From NCBI GenBank assembly GCA_030448225.1, contig JAUJNJ010000125.1:1-11459 (forward strand): 11,459 nt of DNA, written 5' to 3'. Position numbers and translations under genes: made by a program. Position 1 is the first letter of the stretch, and every line of letters begins with the position of its first letter. The stretch comes from Phycisphaerae bacterium (lineage in GTDB: Bacteria; Planctomycetota; Phycisphaerae; Tepidisphaerales; Tepidisphaeraceae). The notes beneath the pieces are model-generated. The model did not search any database. It worked only from the letters and a program-made list of their open reading frames with translations, and had not been told where the DNA came from. This document shows, in pieces, positions 6,015-11,459 of this stretch.

Positions 6015-6944
6015 AACACTCTCAGGTCGCCACCAACGGCATCACCCTGCACGTCGCCGAGCTCGGCGAGGGGCCACCGGTGCTTCTCTGCCACGGATTT
6101 CCCGACCTGTGGCGAGGCTGGCGCGGGCAGATGGAGGCGCTCGCCGCGGCCGGGTATCGCGCGATCGCGCCCGACATGCGCGGCTACGGCCGCAGTTTCC
6201 GCGCCGGCCGACCCGTTGCTCTACACGCCGTTCCACACCGTCGGAGACCTGGTCGGCCTGCTCGACGCGCTCGGGCTGCCCGCCGCGACGGTCGTCGGCC
6301 ACGACTTCGGGCGCCGTCGTCGCCTGGACCGCGGCCTTGCTGCGGCCCGACCGCTTCACCGCCGTGTTCGGGGTCAGCGTCCCGTTCCTCCCGCTCGGCG
6401 GCCGCAGCTTTCTACAGGATATCGCGGACGCCGGGGGGACCGGCTTCTACATGTTCGACCAGATGAGGCCCGAAGCGGCGGCCCTGTGGGCGGACGCCGC
6501 CGTCACCTATCCCTCGTTTCTCTACTGGTCGTCGGGATCGCCGCCGCCCGCGGAGCGGTGGAACCCGTTCGCCGCGCGGCGGCGATGGTGCGTGCGCGCC
6601 GGTCGCCCTTCCCGACTGGGCCGACGCCGAGGACGTCGCCTACGCCGTCGCCGAGTTCGAGCCGCACCGGCTTTGGCCCCGGCTTGAGCTATTACAACTC
6701 GATCCAGCCGTTCTTCGATCTGTCGGGGCCGTTCAAGGGTCTGGTGATCCGACAGCCGTCGTTTTACCTGGTCGGGCAGCTCGATGCGGTCAATCAGATG
6801 CGCCCGACGAGCGAGCCGCAACTACGCGAGGGCCTGCGCGGGCGGCGGGTTTCGCGAACTTCCGGGCATCGGCCACTGGGTCAACCGGGAGTGCTGCCGG
6901 ACGCCTTCAATGATGCGCTGCTCGAGCTTTTGCGCGGGATCTGA
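6011..6944 (+). pseudogene. Alpha/beta hydrolase, epoxide-hydrolase type, with about six frameshifts
   Basis: Read across frames, this is a near full-length soluble epoxide hydrolase-like protein. The oxyanion motif HGFP is followed by PDMRGYGRS (6011-6200). [20 protein letters not shown] then leads to the nucleophile elbow GHDFG, where Asp is the nucleophile, at about 6298-6312. [15 protein letters not shown] follows in the next frame, and a cap region with the Tyr pair in GLSYYNSIQPFFD. The acid is probably the Asp in VGQLDAV, and the His lies in GIGHWVN. Asp as nucleophile fits epoxide hydrolases and haloalkane dehalogenases rather than esterases. Frame changes lie near 6200, 6310, 6590, 6662, 6838 and 6890, mostly one surplus base. 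The ATG at 6011 fits the family start. Catalytic motifs are all kept, which argues for sequence error. As the sequence stands no functional product can be made. Confidence 0.82.
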
Positions 6945-6951
6945 GATCCCG
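6935..6951 (+). terminator. Hairpin across the hydrolase stop codon
   Basis: CGGGATC, loop TGA, GATCCCG gives a perfect 7-bp stem whose three-base loop is the stop codon of the hydrolase reading frame. There is no T-run after it, so it is not a standard rho-independent terminator. It might slow polymerase or protect upstream mRNA, or be chance. Confidence 0.25.
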
Positions 6952-7038
6952 TCAACATGCCTGCTCACATTCTGATTGCCGCGCCGTTCGAGGAGGGTAC
7001 GCGGGACGTGATTCGAATCCTCGCTCAGGAGATCCATC

Positions 7039-7908
7039 ATGAACAACGTCAGAGAGATGAGTGAAGCCGGCACCTTCGGCTCGGCGACCGCACGGTGAAG
7101 CGGCTGGGCTACGCGCGATGCAGCTCGCCGGCCCGGGCGTGTTCGGCCCCCGAACGACCGCGACGCCGCCATCGCGGTGCTGCGCGAGGCGGTCGCGGGC
7201 GGGGTCGATCACATCGACACGAGCGACTTTTACGGCCCGCACGTCACGAATCAACTCATCCGCGACGCGCTGCACCCCTACCCCGACAACCTCGTCATCG
7301 TGACGAAGGTCGGCGCGGCGGGGCCCGGACGCCTCTTGATCCCGGCGATGTCGCCCGCCGAGCTGACTGTCGCCGTCCACGACAACCTGCGGCACCTCGG
7401 CCTGGACGTGCTGGACGTCGTCAACCTGCGCGGCGTCATGGGCGGCGGCGCCGACCATGGCCCGGCCGAGGGCTCGATCGAGGAGCCGCTGGCCGCGCTC
7501 GCGGAGCTTCAGCGGCAGGGGCTCATCCGACACCTCGGGCTGAGCAACGTGACGGCGGGCGCAGGTCGAGCAGCGCGGCATCGCCGAGATCGTCTGCGTG
7601 CAGAACCACTACAACCTCGCCCACCGCGGCGACGACGCGCTGATCGACGAGCTCGCCGCGCGCGGCATCGCCTACGTGCCGTTCTTCCCGCTGGGCGGCT
7701 TCACGCTGCTCCAGTCCTCGACGCTCTCCGTCGCGCGCCCTCGACGCGACGCCGATGCAGGGCGCCTGCGTGGCTCCTGCACCGCTCGCCCAACATCCTG
7801 CTGATCCCCGGCACCTCGTCGCCCGATCACCTGCGCGCGAGAACCTCGCCGCGAGCCGGCTGTCGCCGCCGGACGACGCTCGTCGAACTCGACGCCGTCG
7901 GTCACCGA
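7039..7908 (+). pseudogene. ydbC: Aldo/keto reductase of the YdbC/PdxI type, with many frameshifts
   Basis: Pieced together over three frames, this matches the Escherichia coli YdbC (PdxI, pyridoxal reductase) type of aldo/keto reductase along its whole length of about 286 residues. Recognisable parts in order are VKRLGY, MQLAGPGVFGP, DHIDTSDFYGPHVTNQLI (catalytic Asp and Tyr), VIVTKVGA (Lys), VHDNLRHLGLDVLDVVNLR, GPAEGSIEEPL, LSNVT, IAEIVCVQNHYN, YVPFFPLGGFT, WLLHRSPNILLIPGTSS and LVELDAV. The ATG at 7039 has AGGAG (7027-7031) 7 nt upstream. Frame changes fall near 7077, 7113, 7146, 7560, 7735, 7768, 7835 and 7885, and a compensating pair sits at 7316-7345. The three earliest each lack one base. 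The longest single-frame stretch is 7177-7555. The end is approximate because no clear in-frame stop precedes the NmrA gene. Role in vitamin B6 metabolism is known for the E. coli protein only. Confidence 0.82.
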
Positions 7909-7924
7909 CGAAGGAGAACCACCC

Positions 7925-8791
7925 ATGTTTTTCGTCTCAGGCATTACCGGGAAAGTGGGCGCGGCCGCCCGGCGTCTGCTCGAAGAGGGCCACCAGGTGC
8001 GGGCGATCGCCCGCGACCCGGCGAAGGCGGCGGAGTGGTCGGGGAAGGGGGTCGACGTCCGCCGTGGAGACCTCAACGACGCCGCCGCCGTCGCCACGAG
8101 CGCGCTCGAAGGCGTGAGGGGCCTTCCTGATGATCCCGCCGGTGATGGTCCCGGCCCCGGGCTTCCCGGAGGTGAAGGCGATTATCGCCAGCTACGTCGA
8201 GGCGATGCGCCGGTCGCCGCCGCCGCGGCTCGTGCTGCTGTCCTCCGTCGGGTCCGAGCAGAGCAGCCGCCTGGGGAACATCACCACGACGCATCTGATG
8301 GAGCAGGCGCTCGCCGATCTGCCGTTCCCGACCGCCTTCGTCCGCGCGGCCGCGTTCATCGACAACTACGCCCACGGCCTCGCGCACGTCGAGGCCACCG
8401 GCGTGTTCCACAGCCTGATGCAGCCGACGGACCGCCCGTTCCCGATGATCGCGACGCCCGACGTCGGCCGGGAAGTGGCCCGCCTGCTAACCGACGACGG
8501 CTGGAGCGGCAGGAAGGTCGTGGAGCTCGGCACGCCGGTCAGCCCCGACGACCTCGCCCGGCGCGATGAGCGAGGTGCTCGGCCGGCCCGTCGAGGGCGC
8601 GGGCGGTCCCGCGAACAGTGGGCGGCCACCCTCGAGCAGCAGGGCCTGCCCCGCGGCCGGACGGGGCTGTGGAGGAGATGATGGACAGCTTCAACTCCGG
8701 CCACATCGCCTTCGGCGTCCCCGGCACCGAGTCCGTCGCCGGGACGACGGGCGTGCCGGCGGAATTTTTCACGCGGACGAGAGCCGCCTGA
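7925..8791 (+). pseudogene. NmrA-like NAD(P)-binding protein, with about four frameshifts
   Basis: This atypical extended SDR begins MFFVSGITGKVG, the NAD(P)-binding G-x-x-G-x-x-G loop, followed by ARDP at the end of strand two. The order of segments is that of the NmrA/NAD(P)H-binding group: GDLNDAAAV, MIPPV, RLVLLSSVGSEQ, PFPTAFVRAAAFIDNY, PMIATPDVGREVARLL, VVELGTPVSPDDLA, MSEVLGRPVE, REQWAATLEQQGLP and a final helical part ending at TGA 8789-8791. The reading frame changes near 8120, 8563, 8595 and 8665. The middle piece 8130-8560 is uninterrupted. The ATG at 7925 has AAGGAG (7911-7916) 8 nt upstream. The classical YxxxK is absent, as usual in this group, so it may sense redox state or reduce a small molecule; nothing decides which. 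Its 5' end has a second copy in front of the CMD gene. Confidence 0.82.
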
Positions 8792-8842
8792 GCGGAGTGT
8801 CGATCGCGGTTAGTTCTCTCATCACTGAGCTTGGAGCAACAC

Positions 8843-9760
8843 ATGCACGTCTTCATCACCGGCGGAACTGGATTCATCGGCTCGGCCGTCGTTCGCGAGC
8901 TGCTCGCGGCCGGGCACCGCGTTACCGGGCTGGGCGCGGACGCCCGACGCCCGCGTCGAAGCTGACCGCGGCGGGCGTCGCCCGGCGCACCGGCGAACTG
9001 ACCGACGTGGCCGGACTGCGGGCGGCGGTGGCCGACGCCGACGCCGTCATCCACTCGCGCGTTCGTCCACGACTTCGCGAACTTCGCCGAGTCGGTCCGG
9101 ACCGACCTGCGCGCGGCCGAAGCGATGCTCGACGGGCTGGCGGCGGGCGGGTCGAAGGTCTTCGTCAACACGTCGGGCACCGCCGTGCTGGCGGGCGGGC
9201 GGGGCACGAGCGAGACCGACGCGGGCGACCCGGAAATACCGACCGGCGTTCGCGTCCCCGCCGAGCGCGTCACCCTTGCCGCGGCCGAGCGCGGCGTGCG
9301 GTCGGCGGTGATCCGCCTGCCCCCCTCGGTCCACGGCCCCGGCGACCACGGGTTCGTCCCGATCCTGGTCGACCTGGCCCGCAAGACCGGGGTCGTCGCT
9401 TACCCCGGCGACGGCACCAACCGCTGGCCCGCCGTCCACCGCGACGACGCCGCCGCGCTGTACCGCCTTGCGATCCATTGCCTGGCCGAGGGGTCCGTGC
9501 GGGCCGGCTCGGTGCTGCACGGCGTCGCCGACGCCGGCGTGCCGTTCAAGGAGATCGCCGACGTGATCGCCGCCCGGCTGGGCCTGGGGCCGGCCGAGCC
9601 GCGCGCGGCCGACCACTTCGGCTGGTTCGCGATGTTCGCCGGCATCGACAACCCGATGTCGTCGGCGATCACCCAACGCCTGACCGGCTGGCGACCCACC
9701 CGCCCCGGCCTGCTGCCCGACCTCGGTGGCCCGGCGTACGACAAGCTTTTTGACGTCTGA
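8843..9760 (+). pseudogene. NAD-dependent epimerase/dehydratase-like extended SDR, frameshifted in the first quarter
   Basis: The start [25 protein letters not shown] has the G-x-x-G-x-x-G nucleotide loop of extended SDRs; the ATG at 8843 has GGAG (8833-8836) 6 nt upstream. Frame changes occur near 8932, 8950 and 9055. Correcting two surplus bases at the first pair restores a natural GLARTPDA-type reading, and one surplus base in the third restores HCAFVHDF. From about 9062 the frame is intact to TGA at 9758-9760. That part holds FVNTSGTAVL (strand five with Ser), VIRLPPSVHGPGDHGFVP, WPAVHRDDAAALYRLAI, GVPFKEIADVIAARLGL and SSAITQRLTGWRPTRPGLL, all usual for this group. The catalytic YxxxK is not seen; the AERVTLAAAERG helix occupies that place. 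Substrate is unknown. It is the last gene of the long same-strand run. Confidence 0.83.
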
Positions 9761-9768
9761 GTTCCGGG

Positions 9769-9811
9769 CCGGCGCGGCACGCGCCCTCCAGAGTTCTCGC
9801 GAACGCGCCGG
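9769..9811. terminator. Inverted repeat between two convergent genes, possible bidirectional terminator
   Basis: CCGGCGCG (9769-9776) is mirrored perfectly by CGCGCCGG (9804-9811), and a small GTTC-TCGC-GAAC hairpin fits within. It lies in the 113-bp gap between the convergent epimerase-like gene (ends 9760) and HxlR gene (ends 9874). There is no T-run on either side, so intrinsic termination is uncertain. Confidence 0.3.
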
Positions 9812-9873
9812 ACGCCGCGCTTGACGCAGGCGAGACGAGCTTTGACCGACAGCACGTCGGAGCACGGCTCGGC

Positions 9874-10266
9874 TCACCCTTGTCGGGCATCGTAGTGCGT
9901 TCTGGCCCGGCGAATCCGGCCGTGCTCCCGTTCGACCCAGTCGAGCAACGTTCGTAGCGGCCCGAGAAACGACTCGCCCAGGGGCGAGAGCCGGTACTCC
10001 ACGCTCGGCAACTTGGTCTGGAACACGTGGCGCGTCAGAAAGCCGTCGCGTTCCAAGTCCCGCAGGGTCTGCGTGAGCATCCGCTTGGAGATCTGCGGCA
10101 CGGCCCGCCGCAGGACGCCGAAGCGTCGCGGCCCGTCCGCCAGGGCCAGCAGCAGCAGCGTGCTCCACTTACCGCTGAGGTGATCGAGCACGTCCCGCAC
10201 GGGGCACTTGCCGGGGTCGTCGTGGTCTCCGTTCGGCCGCGCACAAGCTCGCTCGGGTTTGGGCAT
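9874..10266 (-). CDS. HxlR-family winged-helix transcriptional regulator
   Basis: This 130-residue protein has the HxlR domain across about residues 20-110. It shows the N-terminal [29 protein letters not shown] segment, the recognition region [21 protein letters not shown], and the wing [22 protein letters not shown]. The conserved Cys before P-V is the residue that senses quinones, diamide or aldehydes in relatives such as YodB and HypR. Further Cys residues lie near residues 8 and 21. The ATG at 10266 (minus strand) has GGAGG at 10276-10280, 9 nt upstream; the in-frame extension to 10374 is unlike the family. It is divergent from the QorB-like gene, and the gap carries a 25-bp dyad, so it probably controls that gene and itself in response to electrophiles. 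Confidence 0.92.
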   Translation of the reverse strand: MPKPERACARPNGDHDDPGKCPVRDVLDHLSGKWSTLLLLALADGPRRFGVLRRAVPQISKRMLTQTLRDLERDGFLTRHVFQTKLPSVEYRLSPLGESFLGPLRTLLDWVEREHGRIRRARTHYDARQG

Positions 10267-10309
10267 CGATCGGTTCCTCCGACGTAACCGGGTACAGCAA
10301 CCTGCCTCC

Positions 10310-10339
10310 TTGTCTACTGTAGGATCGGTTCCTATCGTA
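10310..10339 (+). promoter_or_regulatory. Promoter and 25-bp dyad in the HxlR/QorB-like divergent gap, probable HxlR operator
   Basis: TTGTCT (10310-10315) and TATCGT (10333-10338) are 17 bp apart and form a fair promoter for the QorB-like gene. Between and over them lies a dyad: TAC (10315-10317) and TAGGA (10320-10324) are mirrored by TCCTA (10330-10334) and GTA (10337-10339) around a 5-bp centre. The TACT start recalls the TACT...AGTA operators known for YodB-type HxlR regulators. Binding here would cover the spacer and -10 and so repress. Assignment to the adjacent HxlR protein is inferred from position. Confidence 0.55.
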
Positions 10340-10418
10340 AACCAGTCTCGAAAAGGAACTATCTCCGGCGGCACGTGTTGCCGGGCGTGGAACCAAGGTT
10401 GAACGACGAAAGATCAAG

Positions 10419-11300
10419 ATGAAGTTCGTGAACGATCGCCTTCTCGTCACAGGTGCCAGCGGTCAGCTCGGCCGCGCCGTTGTCGAGGAACTGCTGCAAT
10501 TGGGAGCGCGGCGGGTGGTGGCGGCGACGCGGGATCCCGAGAAGCTCGACGACCTGCGCGCCCGGGGCGTGGAGGTGCGCGCCGCCGACTTCGACCGGCC
10601 CGACACGCTCGCCAGCGCCTTCGCCGGCGTGGACCGCGCGGCCGTGATCAGCACCGACGCCCTGGACGTGCCCGGCAAGCGGCTGGCCCAGCACCGCGCC
10701 GCCATCGCCGCCGCCGGCCGCGGCGGCGTGCGCCACGTGGTCTACACGTCGGCGCCGGCCCCCTACCCGACGGCGGACGACTCGCTCAACAACGACCACT
10801 TCTGGACCGAGGCCGCCCTGTTCGCCGCCCCGTTTACCTGGACGGTCCTGCGCAACCAGCTTTACATGGAAATGGTGCTGATGGGCGCGGGCCAGGCGAT
10901 CAAGGGCGGCCGGCTCTTCTCCGCCACCGGCGGCAAGGGCCGCGCGTACGTCAGCCGCGGGGACTGCGCGCGTGCCGTCGCCGGCGCGCTGGTGCGGGCC
11001 GAACGGTCGGAGGTCCTGGACGTCACCGGCCCCGCCGCCGTGACGCAGGACGAGTTGGCGGCGACGCTCGGCCGACTGTCGGGCCGGCCCGTGGTGCACG
11101 TCGAAGTGCCGCCGGCCGCTCTGGCCCAGAGCCTGTCCCCCGCGGGCCTGCCGCCCTCCCTCGTCAAGGCCGTCGTCGACTTCGACGAGGCGGCCGCACA
11201 GGGCTACCACGGGCTGTTGACGTCGACCGTCGAGCGGCTCACCGGCACCGCCCCGGTGACGCTCGAAGCGTTTCTAAGCCGCCAACCGTTGCCGGCCTGA
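10419..11300 (+). CDS. NmrA-family NAD(P)H-dependent oxidoreductase, QorB-like
   Basis: This 293-residue protein resembles QorB (quinone oxidoreductase 2), an atypical SDR of the NmrA group that reduces quinones with NADPH. The cofactor loop is GASGQLG at residues 12-18, with RDPEKL after strand two, where Arg favours NADP. Further landmarks are VYTSAPAP (strand five), a TVLRNQLYMEMVL segment matching the L-R-N-x-x-Y-x-E pattern of QorB, the GKGRAYVSRGDCARAVAG stretch and a C-terminal substrate lobe. The ATG at 10419 has only a weak purine-rich site (GAAAGA) upstream, but fits the family N-terminus. It is transcribed away from the HxlR gene, the usual HxlR/qorB-type pairing, and is probably induced by quinones. 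Unlike the second NmrA-like gene at 7925, it is fully intact. Confidence 0.88.
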   Translation: MKFVNDRLLVTGASGQLGRAVVEELLQLGARRVVAATRDPEKLDDLRARGVEVRAADFDRPDTLASAFAGVDRAAVISTDALDVPGKRLAQHRAAIAAAGRGGVRHVVYTSAPAPYPTADDSLNNDHFWTEAALFAAPFTWTVLRNQLYMEMVLMGAGQAIKGGRLFSATGGKGRAYVSRGDCARAVAGALVRAERSEVLDVTGPAAVTQDELAATLGRLSGRPVVHVEVPPAALAQSLSPAGLPPSLVKAVVDFDEAAAQGYHGLLTSTVERLTGTAPVTLEAFLSRQPLPA

Positions 11301-11441
11301 GAAAGCCCGGCGGTCGTCGGAGGAGACGCCTTCCGAGCCATCTCTCACCGACCGCGAAGACTCCGCCTTCCCCGCGTCCCGGTCCGTTAGAAGAACATGA
11401 CACGTCCCCGGGCGTGAGCCCGCGGGACAGAGGAACAAGCC

Positions 11442-11459
11442 ATGAAGTTACGACACCTC
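11442..11459 (+). CDS. Start of a gene cut off by the window end, possibly a LysR-type regulator
   Basis: Only six codons, MKLRHL, are visible. AGAGGA at 11429-11434 is 7 nt upstream of the ATG, a good ribosome binding site. LysR-type regulators often begin M-x-L-R-H-L, so this is a candidate, but six residues cannot prove it. The 141-bp gap before it shows no gene. Confidence 0.4.

Noticed and set aside
7009..7030. GATTCGAATCCTC resembling a tRNA T-arm just before the aldo/keto reductase gene
   Set aside because: No matching 5-bp T-stem, no anticodon arm and no acceptor stem upstream; the palindrome GATTCGAATC alone explains the likeness.
11310..11355. GCGGTCG...CGACCGC hairpin after the QorB-like gene as a terminator
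   Set aside because: The loop is over 30 nt, the inner stem is bulged and no T-run follows.
11397..11417. ATG with six codons before a stop, just upstream of the last gene start
   Set aside because: No good ribosome binding site and too short to support as a leader peptide.

Overview
This is a very GC-rich bacterial window with dense coding, short gaps and clear purine-rich ribosome binding sites. The gene families (HxlR and AraC regulators, AzoR, a YdbC-type reductase, a lipoprotein) fit a high-GC bacterium with a redox-heavy accessory region. A planctomycete such as a Gemmata relative is my impression, but nothing in the window proves it.

Layout. (1) 1-1714: the C-terminal part of an AraC-type regulator, a flavodoxin-fold NAD(P)H:quinone oxidoreductase and a small unrecognised protein, probably a beta-barrel. 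(2) 1715-2586: the 3' end of a decayed IS5-type transposase on the minus strand, then a VOC-superfamily protein followed at once by a 97-nt folded element that looks like an integron attC site. (3) 2587-3793: an FMN-dependent azoreductase, then about 500 bp without a gene, carrying a promoter with a strong operator-like palindrome. (4) 3794-9760: a same-strand run of seven genes, probably one transcription unit: DltE-like SDR, exported carboxymuconolactone-decarboxylase-like lipoprotein, classical SDR, epoxide-hydrolase-type alpha/beta hydrolase, YdbC/PdxI-like aldo/keto reductase, NmrA-like protein and an epimerase-like extended SDR. (5) 9761-11459: a convergent HxlR regulator, divergent from a QorB-like NmrA-family reductase, then the first codons of another gene.

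The theme is small-molecule redox chemistry: two flavodoxin-fold quinone/azo reductases, five Rossmann-fold NAD(P) proteins, an aldo/keto reductase, an epoxide-hydrolase-type enzyme, a VOC protein and a CMD protein. Together with HxlR and AraC regulators this suggests handling of quinones, aldehydes, epoxides or similar electrophiles. That role is inferred from the families.

The most striking irregularity is a sharply bounded block, about 5785-9065, in which five consecutive genes keep their family motifs in order but are broken by roughly twenty single-base indels, while genes on both sides are intact. This looks more like sequencing or assembly error than natural decay, but only reads can settle it. 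Other points of interest are the attC-like element, a copy of the NmrA gene's ribosome binding site and first codons placed in front of the lipoprotein gene, and two operator-like dyads overlapping plausible promoters.
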